From positions 1 to 49,397 of the forward strand of contig NZ_KB893273.1 of the NCBI RefSeq assembly GCF_000374065.1: DNA of 49,397 bases. The letters run 5' to 3'. Positions 25,142-34,698 of the stretch are shown here, piece after piece (the stretch's first letter is position 1; every line of letters starts with the position of its first letter). Below the pieces are notes generated by a model. The model was not told where the DNA came from. It saw only the letters and a list, made by a program, of their open reading frames with translations, and searched no databases. The position numbers and the translations under genes were made by a program. The stretch is from Spirosoma luteum DSM 19990. GTDB lineage: Bacteria; Bacteroidota; Bacteroidia; Cytophagales; Spirosomataceae.

Positions 25142-26698
25142 TTAGAAAAAAGTACCTACCGATAGCGTAACAGTTGTTCTTTTATTGTCGATCTGAGCTG
25201 ATCCGTAGTTAGCCGTATTGGGCAGCGTATAGGGCGTATAAGCCGATTTAAACGTATTGTACGTGCCGGATACGTCAGCAAAGAAGCGATCGTTTCGTAC
25301 GCCAAGCCCACCGGATACGAGGAGTTTACTCCGGTCTATGTTGTCCAGCTGACGCAGGTATGGATCGGGTAAATAGGCTGCTCCCCCCCGGATACGGAGT
25401 AATCCAGCCCGGAATTCGGCCCCGGCCCGAAAGTTAATCACGTTCTGGTAGGTGTTCTGAACGGAGGTGCGTACGTCATTTTTAAAATCACTGTTCGCCT
25501 GTGCGTTGCTGTTATCCGATGTACCGGCTCCCAAGCCACCGTAACCGACGTATTCGGCCGAAGCGGTCAGGAAACCGACTTTATTCTTCCCCAGAAACAC
25601 CGTAGCTCCACCCGAGGCCCGAAACGGAGATGTCACGCTGTAATTGAAGTCATTCGGCAGCACATCTACCGTACTATTCCTTAATAGGGTACGGTCAAAA
25701 GCAACCGCACTCACACTTTGTGAATAGGTTTCCCGTAAGCTCATGAAGGTTGGGGTGGCTACATTGGCTCCAATCTGGATATCGGGCGTTAGTTTGTAGA
25801 TGGCACCAACCGATAAATTAAACCCGTTGCCCCTAACACTCAACTGATCGCGCAGCGAGTAATTATCGAGCACAGTTCCGTTCACTACAGTTTCGGTAAG
25901 CACATTATCGGAGGTGTAGCGCACGCTGGACAGGCCGATATTCACACCCAGATAGAGTTTATCGTCCAGGTTGCCCGCATACCCGAATGTCCACTGCGAC
26001 TGCGCCCCGGATGAGGTGAAGGTGTTGCGCTGGTCGCGGGGATTGAGGGGATCGAACCGGCTGTAGGGTGGCCGGCTGTTGGGCTCTCCCTGGGCATCGG
26101 TAAAGGGGGTGCCGTCGATCAGGTATTGCTGATAGGCAGCGGCCAGCAAATCAGTAGCCTGATTGGCGTCGGGATCATATTCGGCATCAATCTGAGCACC
26201 CGTTACGTTGCGGCTGTTCGCATCCAGAATGATCGGGTCAATCAACGAACTCCTGTTGTTGCGCCCCTGAAAGGTAAACTGGTTGAAATAATTGATATTC
26301 TGCTGGTACCCTACGCCAAACGTAGACCGCTTCCAGCGACCGCCGTCCTTACCCCCCCCGGCAAAGATAAGGCCCAGCTGACCGATCGAAAACTTGGTTC
26401 CGTTATTCGGGGTAGTAGTGCCCAGATACGTGGATTGCGTATTATTCAGATTGACGGTAGGGCTGATACTAACTTCGGAGCGGTTATAGAAGGCAAGACC
26501 CGCCGGGTTACCGAACAGCGAGCTGGCATCCCCGCCGAGGGCGGTCTGGTTGCCCCCAAGGCCCCGAAAACGAGCGGTGCCATTCTGTTGTATTTCCGAG
26601 AACCGGAAGGCTTCCCCAGCGTAAATATCACCGGTTTGCCCGAAAGCGATGTCAGCACTCAGAAGAAAAGCTGACAGGAGAAATAGTCTGGTAGTCAT
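25142..26698 (-). CDS. FadL/OMPP1-like outer-membrane transport protein
   Basis: About 518 residues from ATG 26698 (MTTRLFLLSAFLLSADIAFGQ), the start that gives a clean signal peptide. After it come IYAGEAFRFSEI and ARFRGLGGNQTALGGDASSLFGNPAGLAFY, the hallmark of OMPP1/FadL-type outer-membrane barrels in Bacteroidetes (hydrophobic-substrate channels). Alternating hydrophobic strands continue to a C-terminal VTLSVGTFF ending in Phe, typical of barrel proteins. The substrate is unknown. It faces aroK, with a hairpin between. Confidence 0.85.
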   Translation of the reverse strand: MTTRLFLLSAFLLSADIAFGQTGDIYAGEAFRFSEIQQNGTARFRGLGGNQTALGGDASSLFGNPAGLAFYNRSEVSISPTVNLNNTQSTYLGTTTPNNGTKFSIGQLGLIFAGGGKDGGRWKRSTFGVGYQQNINYFNQFTFQGRNNRSSLIDPIILDANSRNVTGAQIDAEYDPDANQATDLLAAAYQQYLIDGTPFTDAQGEPNSRPPYSRFDPLNPRDQRNTFTSSGAQSQWTFGYAGNLDDKLYLGVNIGLSSVRYTSDNVLTETVVNGTVLDNYSLRDQLSVRGNGFNLSVGAIYKLTPDIQIGANVATPTFMSLRETYSQSVSAVAFDRTLLRNSTVDVLPNDFNYSVTSPFRASGGATVFLGKNKVGFLTASAEYVGYGGLGAGTSDNSNAQANSDFKNDVRTSVQNTYQNVINFRAGAEFRAGLLRIRGGAAYLPDPYLRQLDNIDRSKLLVSGGLGVRNDRFFADVSGTYNTFKSAYTPYTLPNTANYGSAQIDNKRTTVTLSVGTFF

Positions 26699-26777
26699 GG
26701 AATGATTGTGATAGGTCCGCATATATCCTTTGACAACAAATACGGCTTTATGTTTAATTGTACTACCAGTAATAACG

Positions 26778-26812
26778 AAAAAGCCCATCGTTTGTCCTGA
26801 ACGATGGGCTTT
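26778..26812 (-). terminator. Terminator of the Tyr/Gly-rich lipoprotein gene
   Basis: A perfect 14-bp stem (AAAAGCCCATCGTT at 26778-26791 with its complement at 26799-26812) and 7-base loop. On the minus strand the arm ends in TTTT. Confidence 0.8.
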
Positions 26813-26836
26813 TATTTTGACAATTTTTGTCAGATT

Positions 26837-28165
26837 TTACCGGGGACCTCTGGAACCACCACCGCCACCGCCACCACCGGAGTAGCCACCCCCGCCAGAT
26901 GACGGACTTGGCGCACTATAGGTCCGCTGGGGAGCACTATAGGTTGGTTGTGACTGCTGCATGCTGCGCTGTGGCGCACTGTAGCTAGGTTGCGAGGATT
27001 GATAACTTGGCTGGCTGGCACTGCCCCGCCCCCCGTTATAGCTTCCTGAGTAGTTAGGCGAACTATAGCTACCCCGGCTATTCTGGCGGGGAGCAGCGTA
27101 ATAATCACTGCTGGAGCTTCTGCCCGACGAAGGAGCTGAACTGTTGTAGGACGGTGCTGGGCTGTTTGCTGAACGACCACCCCTGGAACTATTGCTGTTA
27201 TCGTAGTAGTAGCTACTGCCACCCCGGGAATTACTGCGCGGTGTAGCATAGTATCCGTTGGATGTGTTACCGCTGGCTGTGTTGCCTGTATAGGCGGGCG
27301 TACCGGCGGTTCTACCACTACTGCTGCGGGGGGTGTTCACGAAAGAATCATTGTATCGGTTGGTTGCACTACCGGCACGGGCACCGTACGTACGGTTGCT
27401 GGCACGGTAAGGATCAGCCCCGGTTACGTAACTGTTATTGATGTAGGAGTTACCATAGTAGCCACCGTACCCACCACCATAATAGTTACCATACCCACCA
27501 CCGTAGTAGCTACCGTATCCACCAAATCCGCCGAAAGCATACGAGTTAAACGGTGAGTAGAAACTGTTGTAGCCAAAAGGCGAATAAAAATTATTGTAGC
27601 CGAACGGCGAGTTGAACGGGCTGCCGAAGCCGTAACCAAACGGGCTTCCATAGCCATAACTCCCCATGCCGATACCCATGCCAAGACCTAAACCCAAACC
27701 GTTGTAAAAGCCCGTGTTATTATACCCCCAGCGATTCCAGCTGTAGGCCGATGTGGTGGCTGAGTTATACCCGTTAACAAAGCCGGAGTTGTAGGCATTG
27801 GTGCCATTATCATTCCAGCCCGGATCGGGCGAAAGGCCCCGGTTCAGTTTACGGGCACTCAGTTCCGTATAGTACTCATCGGTATTGGTGCCGCCATTGG
27901 CTGCGTACTGTTCGTCGTTATAATCCGGATTGGCATTACGAAGCGAACGTTGCTGCTGGCGGCTATACCGCTGTGATGGGGCATCTTTCGAAGCCACCGA
28001 ACTGTAGTCAGATGAATTACTGGCGTACACGGCTGCGTTGCCGGAGTTGCCATACAAATCATCCACTTCACCCGTATTCTGAGCAGTCTGAAGGCTAGAG
28101 GAACAACTCCAGAAACCCATCAGCAGGGCCAGTGTCAGGTACGAATATGGTTGTTGCTTTTTCAT
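26837..28165 (-). CDS. Lipoprotein with Gly/Tyr- and Ser/Tyr-rich low-complexity body
   Basis: 442 residues with a lipoprotein signal (LALLMGFWSC, Cys at ~21). A modest polar region is followed by a Gly/Phe/Tyr-rich segment (residues ~155-245, e.g. YYGGGYGNYYGGGYGGYYG), then a long Ser/Tyr/Gln/Arg-rich tail (SYSAPQRS..., YSGGGGGGGGSRGPR). No enzyme motif is visible. Composition resembles prion-like or phase-separating low-complexity domains, here on the outside of a membrane. The periodic PFGYN/SPF motif points to repeat expansion. It may be a surface or matrix component; function is unknown. It is closed by its own terminator. Confidence 0.75.
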   Translation of the reverse strand: MKKQQPYSYLTLALLMGFWSCSSSLQTAQNTGEVDDLYGNSGNAAVYASNSSDYSSVASKDAPSQRYSRQQQRSLRNANPDYNDEQYAANGGTNTDEYYTELSARKLNRGLSPDPGWNDNGTNAYNSGFVNGYNSATTSAYSWNRWGYNNTGFYNGLGLGLGMGIGMGSYGYGSPFGYGFGSPFNSPFGYNNFYSPFGYNSFYSPFNSYAFGGFGGYGSYYGGGYGNYYGGGYGGYYGNSYINNSYVTGADPYRASNRTYGARAGSATNRYNDSFVNTPRSSSGRTAGTPAYTGNTASGNTSNGYYATPRSNSRGGSSYYYDNSNSSRGGRSANSPAPSYNSSAPSSGRSSSSDYYAAPRQNSRGSYSSPNYSGSYNGGRGSASQPSYQSSQPSYSAPQRSMQQSQPTYSAPQRTYSAPSPSSGGGGYSGGGGGGGGSRGPR

Positions 28166-28262
28166 TTGGCAAGGGAATTATGGTAATAAAGGCTCGTCTA
28201 AATCTGCTCTAAATATATAACACAGAATTAACCTGTTTGATTACAAAAATAGTGTAAAAAAC

Positions 28263-28270
28263 TATCTTTG
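28263..28270 (+). promoter_or_regulatory. Bacteroidetes -7 box candidate for proS
   Basis: TATCTTTG matches the TAnnTTTG consensus of Bacteroidetes promoters. A TTTG occurs 23 bases upstream (28236-28239), slightly beyond the usual spacing. The start lies ~115 bases downstream. Confidence 0.4.
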
Positions 28271-28386
28271 CAAGTTATCAGGTATTAGATTTCAGTTAAC
28301 CAGTCAAGGTTTAATCCTTCATTAAAAAAAGTTAGTTGGTTAGTGAATTGGTCAGCTACCTCACTAATCAACAGACCAACCAACGC

Positions 28387-29859
28387 ATGGCAAAAGCAAT
28401 TCCGTCCCGTAGTGAAAACTACTCCGAGTGGTATAATGAGTTAATTAAAAAGGCCGATCTGGCCGAAAATTCAGCCGTCCGGGGCTGTATGGTCATCAAG
28501 CCCTACGGCTATTCCATCTGGGAAAAAATGCAGCGGGCACTGGATGACATGTTCAAGGAAACGGGCCACTCAAACGCTTATTTCCCGCTGTTTATCCCGA
28601 AGTCATACCTAAGCAAGGAAGCCTCCCACGTGGCGGGGTTTGCCAAAGAGTGTGCCGTTGTAACGCACTACCGGCTTAAGAATGCGGAAGATGGATCGGG
28701 TATTATTGTGGACCCCGATGCCAAGCTGGAAGAAGAACTCATTGTGCGGCCCACATCGGAAACCGTTATCTGGAGTAGCTACAAAAACTGGATTCAGTCG
28801 TACCGCGATCTGCCGCTGCTTATCAACCAATGGGCCAATGTGGTGCGCTGGGAAATGCGCACCCGACTGTTCCTGCGTACCGCCGAATTCCTGTGGCAGG
28901 AAGGACACACCGCCCACGCCACCTCCGACGAAGCCCAGGCCGAAACCCGCCAGATGCTCGACGTGTACGCTCAGTTTGCCGAAGAATGGATGGCCGTACC
29001 GGTCATACGAGGGGCTAAAACGGCCAACGAGCGGTTTGCCGGGGCCGAGGATACGCTTTGTATTGAAGCCCTGATGCAGGATGGCAAGGCGCTTCAGGCG
29101 GGTACGTCCCATTTCCTGGGGCAAAATTTTGCCAAAGCGTTCGATGTACAGTTCCTGACGAAACAGAATCAACTGGAGTACGTATGGGGCACGTCCTGGG
29201 GCGTATCAACCCGACTGATGGGTGCGCTTATCATGGCTCACTCCGACGATGATGGCCTGGTGCTGCCGCCAAAACTGGCCCCCATTCAGGTCGTTATTGT
29301 ACCCATTTACCGCACCGAAGAGCAACTGGAGCAGTTGTCGGCCAAAATCAAGCCGTTGGTGCAGGCACTCAAAAAAGCGGGTGTGCTGGTCAAATACGAT
29401 GATTCCGATGCCAACAAGCCCGGCTGGAAATTTGCTGAGTACGAACTGCGGGGCGTTCCCGTTCGGCTGGCTATGGGCGGACGCGACCTGGAAAACGGTA
29501 CGGTTGAAATTGCCCGGCGCGATCTTAAAACCAAAGAAACAGTCCCCTTCGACGGGCTGACGGAACGAATTGTGGCCCTGCTTGATGACATTCAGCAGAC
29601 TATTTACGAGAAAGCCCGTGCCTTCCGGCATGAAAACACCTTCCGGGTCGATACGTTCGAACAGTTTCAGGAACAGATAGAGAAGGGTGGCTTTATACTG
29701 GCGCACTGGGATGGCACGTCAGAAACCGAAGAAACCATTAAGGAAATGACCAAAGCCACTATCCGCTGCATTCCCTTCGATCAGGAACCGGAAGAAGGTA
29801 AAGACGTGTATTCCGGCAAGCCATCGAAGGGCCGGGTCGTGTTTGCCCGTGCCTATTAG
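28387..29859 (+). CDS. proS: Prolyl-tRNA synthetase
   Basis: It charges tRNA-Pro with proline. About 490 residues from ATG 28387 ([19 protein letters not shown]); an upstream TTG start would read through untranslated repeats. Class II motifs are present: [15 protein letters not shown] (motif 1 area), RPTSETVIW ... [27 protein letters not shown] (motif 2) and [23 protein letters not shown] (motif 3). An anticodon-binding domain ([12 protein letters not shown]) and the C-terminal zinc-type domain follow. This is the short ProRS form without the editing insert, as in other Bacteroidetes. Confidence 0.97.
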   Translation: MAKAIPSRSENYSEWYNELIKKADLAENSAVRGCMVIKPYGYSIWEKMQRALDDMFKETGHSNAYFPLFIPKSYLSKEASHVAGFAKECAVVTHYRLKNAEDGSGIIVDPDAKLEEELIVRPTSETVIWSSYKNWIQSYRDLPLLINQWANVVRWEMRTRLFLRTAEFLWQEGHTAHATSDEAQAETRQMLDVYAQFAEEWMAVPVIRGAKTANERFAGAEDTLCIEALMQDGKALQAGTSHFLGQNFAKAFDVQFLTKQNQLEYVWGTSWGVSTRLMGALIMAHSDDDGLVLPPKLAPIQVVIVPIYRTEEQLEQLSAKIKPLVQALKKAGVLVKYDDSDANKPGWKFAEYELRGVPVRLAMGGRDLENGTVEIARRDLKTKETVPFDGLTERIVALLDDIQQTIYEKARAFRHENTFRVDTFEQFQEQIEKGGFILAHWDGTSETEETIKEMTKATIRCIPFDQEPEEGKDVYSGKPSKGRVVFARAY

Positions 29860-30099
29860 CGCCAGAAAATCCACGGATTGATTCAGGGAAACTGCGTAGG
29901 TAAAACACGGGTAGGTAAACCCGAACAAGGAAATATTGTGTGTTGGAGGGGCTCTTTCCAGGTACTACCCGTTTATTTTCTGGCTAAAATCCTGAACTTT
30001 TGACCGTAGTAGCGAGTTGGTCAAAAGTTAGCGTACAACCAAACCATGGCGGAAGATCCGGCATTTAATGACTACGCTCCCAACAAAACACATAGCATT

Positions 30100-30552
30100 A
30101 TGGCACAAGCAAAATCTGGTGACACCGTTCAGGTGCATTATACCGGAACCCTCTCCGATGGCACTATATTCGATTCATCGGAAGGGCGTACTCCCCTGGA
30201 GTTTACCGTGGGCAGTGGTCAGGTGATCAAAGGCTTCGATGATGGCGTGGCGGGAATGAATCCCGGTGAGAAAAAAACCATAAATATTCCGGTAGAAGAT
30301 GCCTACGGGGCAACCAACGAGGAAATGATCTTTACGCTGAACCGGTCGGAAATACCGGAGGATATTCCACTGGAAGTAGGCTCAACCCTCAACATGCACG
30401 AAGACGGGAATCCACGCCCTATTCCCGTTATTATCCGCGACCTGACCGATACCAGCGTGACGCTCGATGCCAATCATCCTCTGGCCGGTCATTCTCTGAC
30501 CTTTGACGTTGAACTGGTTGGTGTAAAATCGCCATCAGGCTTGATTTTGTAA
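30100..30552 (+). CDS. SlyD-like FKBP-type peptidyl-prolyl cis-trans isomerase
   Basis: 150 residues from ATG 30100 (MAQAKSGDTVQVHYTGTL). The split FKBP domain (GTIFDSSEGRTPLEFTVGSGQVIKGFDDGVAGMNPGEKK, later LAGHSLTFDVELVGV) holds an insert-in-flap chaperone domain (residues ~70-125), as in SlyD. It folds proline-containing proteins in the cytoplasm. No His-rich metal tail is present, unlike E. coli SlyD. An earlier ATG (30046) is possible but adds an atypical extension. It ends at a 34-bp hairpin. Confidence 0.92.
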   Translation: MAQAKSGDTVQVHYTGTLSDGTIFDSSEGRTPLEFTVGSGQVIKGFDDGVAGMNPGEKKTINIPVEDAYGATNEEMIFTLNRSEIPEDIPLEVGSTLNMHEDGNPRPIPVIIRDLTDTSVTLDANHPLAGHSLTFDVELVGVKSPSGLIL

Positions 30553-30554
30553 GT

Positions 30555-30627
30555 AATAAATACCAAAAATGGGAAGCGGGAAGGAGATAATAAATCTCCT
30601 TCCCGCTTCCCATTTTTGGTATTTATT
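30555..30627. terminator. Perfect 34-bp inverted repeat between convergent genes
   Basis: Bases 30555-30588 and 30594-30627 are exact complements with a 5-base loop. The right arm includes the stop codon of the leftward gene (30623-30625). The arm contains GGGAAGCGGGAAGGAG. It probably stops or protects both transcripts. Confidence 0.85.
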
Positions 30628-31021
30628 CGTCAAGGATTACCAGGTGTTCCAACTCACGCAGGGCCGTTTGAATGCCCCGCAAATCGGCGCGGGCTACGTA
30701 GGCGGCCAATGCTACCGTAAGGGCACCTACGTTAAGGGCAACGACCACATTTCGGATTCGTTTCAGGCTGCCCCTGGCATCGGTTATGGTTTTCTCAATG
30801 CTCGCCGACACGGCAATGGTGTTCGTATAAGCAGGTCGGGCGCTGCGTGTAAGCAGATCCTGCGCTCGATTGAGCAGACTGCTCTGATACGCATTAAGGT
30901 CCAGTTGCTGCTCATGCGAAAGCTCAACCCAATGAGTAACCTGATATTCATTCAGCGCACGAGCCATACTGTAGTAGCCTTTGGTGATACCGTTAAGTTG
31001 GTCTGGCGTAAAATCTTCCAT
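30623..31021 (-). CDS. Small protein with one membrane segment, unknown
   Basis: A 132-residue protein with helical, polar sequence to ~residue 85, then one hydrophobic segment (VVVALNVGALTVALAAYVA) near residues 92-112 and a charged end (LREL.EHLVILDE). There is no signal peptide. It looks like a cytoplasmic domain anchored by one helix. No family recognised. Its stop lies in the 34-bp hairpin. Confidence 0.6.
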   Translation of the reverse strand: MEDFTPDQLNGITKGYYSMARALNEYQVTHWVELSHEQQLDLNAYQSSLLNRAQDLLTRSARPAYTNTIAVSASIEKTITDARGSLKRIRNVVVALNVGALTVALAAYVARADLRGIQTALRELEHLVILDE

Positions 31022-31339
31022 ATACAGATTCAGTTCTGAATCAGGGTACTCTCCATAAGTTGCTCTATTTCGGTGCTTATGCTCCCTGGTACGATGCTTA
31101 AGTTATAGTAAAGTATGTTCAGGTACACCCAACTTTTTAACGAACGGTCAGAAATCAGCGGATATGACTCCCCTGCCTGACGACAGTGAGCCTACTCTGC
31201 TCATCGCAAAAAACCCGCTACTTTCTGACGAAAGTAGCGGGCGGAATAGAGTTGGCGACCGAGCCTGTCCGAAAAGGCTGGCTACGCCTTGTGTGTTGAG
31301 GTAGTGAATGATGAATACCCAAAGGGGCATCCTGGTTGT
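31022..31339. other. Intergenic region with one terminator
   Basis: The 318 bases hold the leftward terminator at 31208-31241 and no credible gene. Confidence 0.6.
31208..31241 (-). terminator. Rho-independent terminator of the secreted 31.3-kb gene
   Basis: A 12-bp stem CCCGCTACTTTC (31214-31225) with its complement (31230-31241) and a 4-base loop. On the minus strand it is followed by six T. Confidence 0.88.
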
Positions 31340-31945
31340 TTAGTGCTGAATAGCAATACGCGTTGTAAATTGCTTCTGATCCGGGCCAACCACAAAGGTG
31401 TAGGCACCTGCGGGCAGACTCGATAAATCAAACCGACGCACCGACCCTTTGAACGAATCCGTTTGTACCAGTACGTTCTGAGGGTCATAAATTGCTACCG
31501 TAGACTCATCTACATTGTTAACCGGCAGCACAACTTCAACCTTGTCTTTCTCGTAGGCTGTCAGCGTAGGTTTGGCAACCTGCTGGATGTTGCGCTCGTC
31601 GACGTTAACCGAATTGGCTTTGATCGTTAACCCCTGCGACATCCACCAGGCGTTGTTGCCAGCGGTCAGGTAATACTGACCATCGGGTAGGTTGTTCAGA
31701 TTGAGCGAGGTTACCAGTTGCTCATTTTTGGCGATAACGCCCCGGTAAAGTACGTTTCCATTGGCATCGATAAGGGCCAGATCAACGGAGGTACCAGGCT
31801 TTGTGTATACACGTACTTTCTTGCTTGCGGACTTCTCAACTTTCACACCACCCATTCCTGATCCATTGTCGGCTTTGGCTACTCCCAGACCTGCCAGACT
31901 CCATACTGATAACAGTACTGCGATTGATAGACGGATTTTTTTCAT
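31340..31945 (-). CDS. Secreted protein with sorting-domain-like beta repeats
   Basis: About 201 residues from ATG 31945 (MKKIRLSIAVLLSVWSLAGLGVAKA, signal peptide). Two or three beta-sandwich-like parts resemble T9SS C-terminal sorting domains: VDLALIDANGNVLYRGVI ... NLNNLPDGQYYLTAG, and VAIYDPQNVLVQTD ... DLSSLPAGAYTFVVGPD. Such proteins occur in Bacteroidetes as small exported factors. The start was chosen for the signal peptide; the upstream ATG adds a basic tract without sense. Confidence 0.75.
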   Translation of the reverse strand: MKKIRLSIAVLLSVWSLAGLGVAKADNGSGMGGVKVEKSASKKVRVYTKPGTSVDLALIDANGNVLYRGVIAKNEQLVTSLNLNNLPDGQYYLTAGNNAWWMSQGLTIKANSVNVDERNIQQVAKPTLTAYEKDKVEVVLPVNNVDESTVAIYDPQNVLVQTDSFKGSVRRFDLSSLPAGAYTFVVGPDQKQFTTRIAIQH

Positions 31946-32421
31946 GGTTGTATAATTTATTTTTTTTCGGTTGTATATTTTGTTTTTCCGTGACAAAGGT
32001 GTGGCAGGAATGCGATTCGTTGCAAGAGTGCTACCCTTGGAAACCAGTGTTTTACGAAAACTTCATTTTATAATTATATCTATTCTAGCCAAATTAGGGC
32101 GTTTATTGAAAAAGTACAACAAGTCCCTATTTATACCGTATGAATTGTATTTTTCTAATATTTCAAAAAAGTTGTACTCTATTCATTTCAGGGTCTACTT
32201 TTCATATGCAAAGTACAATTCGGCCAGGATAGGTCGAGTACACCTCTAGCATTCAGGCGGCATGCTTCACGGTTCCGTTGTTGATTTTAGCCCCTTAGCC
32301 CACAGTTTTCAGGGGCCCCGACACTGTGCCGGACCGAAATGAAGGGAAGGTATGGTCAATGGAGCAGCCGAACTAACCCGGCCGGTGCACCAGCGGTAGC
32401 AGTAAGTCGGCTCGCCAGCTA
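31946..32421. other. A+T-rich intergenic region
   Basis: The 476 bases between two leftward genes are A+T-rich near 31950-32220. Short AGTACAAC/GTTGTACT words recur in both orientations (around 32111, 32171 and 32209), but no gene or clear promoter is seen. Confidence 0.5.
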
Positions 32422-33438
32422 CTACATGAGAATATCCCGAACTGCCTGAACGCGTTTGGGCAGGTTGGTTTCGCCCAGCATATCGCGGAGGTCAATTTCG
32501 ATGTTGCGACAGATGGCGGTCATAGGCACATCATTGATGCTATTTTCAAATGGGTTTTCGCTGGTGTCCCCCACGACTTCCATCGTGTTAAAGATCCACG
32601 CGATAACGGTATAGAACGGCACCGTCAGCCAAATATGCCAGCCGCTGAATTTGGCCATCTCGGATAATAGCCCGTAAGGCAGAACAAAAATGAAAAGCCA
32701 GGTAAACACGAAACTAAAAAAAGCGTACTGTCGCGGGAAAGGGAAGGATTTTATCCGCTCGCAGGCACCCTGCTGGTTATAGAACTCGGTTAGCATCCGT
32801 TCCATGTCGACATGGTAGTAGTCGCTCAGGTAGTGCCCCTTCCTTAGTTCCCGTAACTGGGCTGATTGCTGGCGCAGTAGAAACGTCGCCGGATTGGGAT
32901 GCTTCATGATTTCATGGATTTCCTCGTCGGAAAGAAACCGGCTCAGTTCTTTGTCCAGACTACATTGCCTGAAGGCCTCGATGCGCTCAATAATAGTATG
33001 AGCCATATCGTGATGAAGTTCCCAGACTGGTTTTTGGCGTAACTGTATCCGTATGGCGGTAATATAGGCCAGATGCCGGTAGATGAGTTGCCGGTGAATC
33101 GGTTGCAGGGATGCAGCAGACTGCGACTGTTCGCAACTACCTGACGATACAACGTAGTCGAGTACCAGAATACCCCACGACCGGCTGGCATTGGTGATGC
33201 TACCCCATATGCGCCGGGCTTCCCAGAGCCGGTCGTAGGAGGAGTTATTCTTAAACCCCACATAAAAAGCAACGGCGGTACCAATAGTAGCAACCGGTAC
33301 AAATGGAATGGCCAGGAACGTCCACCCGAAATAGGCGTAAAGCAGGCAAACAAAGGCCGAATAAGAAAAGAAGAAAAAAACGGAAGGCCAGGCGAATGGT
33401 AAAACAACCCGAAACGGAACTCGTTTGGCAGTGAACAT
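32422..33438 (-). CDS. Bestrophin-family anion channel
   Basis: A 338-residue membrane protein. PSVFFFFSYSAFVCLLYAYFGW and the central VAFYVGFKNNSSYDRLWEARRIWGSITNASRSW block are the bacterial bestrophin (UPF0187) signature; a second hydrophobic pair lies near FPRQYAFFSFVFTWLFIFVLPYGLL. The conserved C-terminal acidic NPFENSINDVPMTAICRNIEIDL follows. These form pentameric ion channels in the inner membrane; the ion here is not known. It stands alone, leftward. Confidence 0.92.
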   Translation of the reverse strand: MFTAKRVPFRVVLPFAWPSVFFFFSYSAFVCLLYAYFGWTFLAIPFVPVATIGTAVAFYVGFKNNSSYDRLWEARRIWGSITNASRSWGILVLDYVVSSGSCEQSQSAASLQPIHRQLIYRHLAYITAIRIQLRQKPVWELHHDMAHTIIERIEAFRQCSLDKELSRFLSDEEIHEIMKHPNPATFLLRQQSAQLRELRKGHYLSDYYHVDMERMLTEFYNQQGACERIKSFPFPRQYAFFSFVFTWLFIFVLPYGLLSEMAKFSGWHIWLTVPFYTVIAWIFNTMEVVGDTSENPFENSINDVPMTAICRNIEIDLRDMLGETNLPKRVQAVRDILM

Positions 33439-33801
33439 AAGACAGATAGTAGCGTTGATGCCTTACAGGCGTATTTTTGGAAAGGGAAAGCTACTACAAT
33501 AACCAGTAAATCTGGTCAGCAAAGCCGGGATTTTACCGCAACGCCCGTCCAGGAGGGACAGACTAACAGTAGATTAATTTGTTGTTTGCCTGCTTTGCAA
33601 GCCGTAGTTTGCGCCCCCAAACGGGTCTGATTCACCCGAACGGTGCGTGAAATCAATACTACTCTGAGGTTGAAAGAGCTTACCAATAAACCACAAGGTA
33701 CGGTTACCTATATACTATGGCTTTTTTCCTGAAGCTATGTTCGCCTGAGTTAAGCTAACTGATTGTAAAAGAGTTACACTGAACGATAATTCTGTCAATT
33801 C
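33439..33801. other. Intergenic region between divergent genes
   Basis: These 363 bases presumably hold the promoters of the bestrophin and SDR genes. I see no match to the Bacteroidetes -7 box that I would defend, and no gene. Confidence 0.5.
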
Positions 33802-34611
33802 ATGGAAAACACACTAAAAGGCCAAACGGCCATCATCACCGGTGCCAGCAGTGGCATTGGAACGGGCGTTGCCAAAGCACTGGCAGCTGCCGGGGCTACC
33901 GTCGTTATCAACTACCCCGTCGAGTCGTCGAAGCCGGATGCAGAAGCCGTTCTAACCGATATAATCAACGCTGGTGGTACGGGCATGACGGCCCAGTGTG
34001 ATGTGAGTAAGGAAGACCAGGTCATCAGGATGTTTGCGGATACGGTAGCTCAATACGGTACGGTCGACATCCTGATCAATAACGCGGGTTTGCAGCGCGA
34101 TGCCAAGTTTGATGAAATGACCCTCGACCAGTGGAATTTGGTCATTAATGTTAATCTGACGGGACAATTTCTTTGCGCCCGCGAAGCCATCCGGGAGTTT
34201 CTGCGCCGGGGACCACGCCCGGACGTATCATTGGCTACCGGCAAAATTATCTGTATGAGTTCGGTGCACGAGTTAATTCCCTGGGGGGGGCACGTCAACT
34301 ACGCAACGTCCAAAGGGGGTATAAAAATGCTCATGCAATCGCTGGCGCAGGAGTACGGCGACCGCAAAATCAGGGTCAACAGCATTTGTCCGGGGGCGAT
34401 TCAAACCCCCATAAACCGGGCTGCCTGGGAAACACCCCAGGCCCTGAATAGCCTGATGAGCCTGATTCCGTATAACCGAATTGGCCAGCCCCAGGATATT
34501 GGAAACCTGGCGGTGTTCCTATCGTCCGATTTATCGGACTACATCACCGGTGCCAGTATTTTCATTGATGGGGGCATGACCGTGTTTGAAGGCTTCGCCA
34601 CGGGGGGGTGA
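33802..34611 (+). CDS. Short-chain dehydrogenase/reductase, glucose 1-dehydrogenase-like
   Basis: A 269-residue classical SDR: cofactor loop TGASSGIGTG (residues ~13-22), ILINNAGLQ (NNAG), catalytic Ser in CMSSVHE, YATSKGG (YxxxK) and ICPGAIQTP. The protein resembles NAD(P)-dependent glucose 1-dehydrogenases, but the substrate is not fixed by sequence. It is followed at 87 bases by a GH63 glucosidase on the same strand, a pairing consistent with glucose release and oxidation. Confidence 0.88.
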   Translation: MENTLKGQTAIITGASSGIGTGVAKALAAAGATVVINYPVESSKPDAEAVLTDIINAGGTGMTAQCDVSKEDQVIRMFADTVAQYGTVDILINNAGLQRDAKFDEMTLDQWNLVINVNLTGQFLCAREAIREFLRRGPRPDVSLATGKIICMSSVHELIPWGGHVNYATSKGGIKMLMQSLAQEYGDRKIRVNSICPGAIQTPINRAAWETPQALNSLMSLIPYNRIGQPQDIGNLAVFLSSDLSDYITGASIFIDGGMTVFEGFATGG

Positions 34612-34625
34612 GCAGTTTAACCCAG

Positions 34626-34691
34626 TTTGTAGTTTGACGTTTGTGGTTGTTTCCACTGGCGCGTTAACAACTACAAACGTCAAACTACAAA
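34626..34691. repeat. 26-bp inverted repeat between SDR and GH63 genes
   Basis: Bases 34626-34651 and 34666-34691 pair at 25 of 26 positions, with arms TTTGTAGTTTGACGTTTGT. The hairpin ends 8 bases before the GTG start of the next gene and may act as attenuator or processing site. Confidence 0.8.
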
Positions 34692-34698
34692 TTTTACT

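Noticed and set aside
28609..29706. Long minus-strand frames across proS
   Set aside because: Antisense shadows of a highly conserved synthetase gene.
30431..31039. Two opposite frames both starting MGSGKEI
   Set aside because: They begin in the two arms of the 34-bp inverted repeat; the shared start is an artefact of the palindrome.
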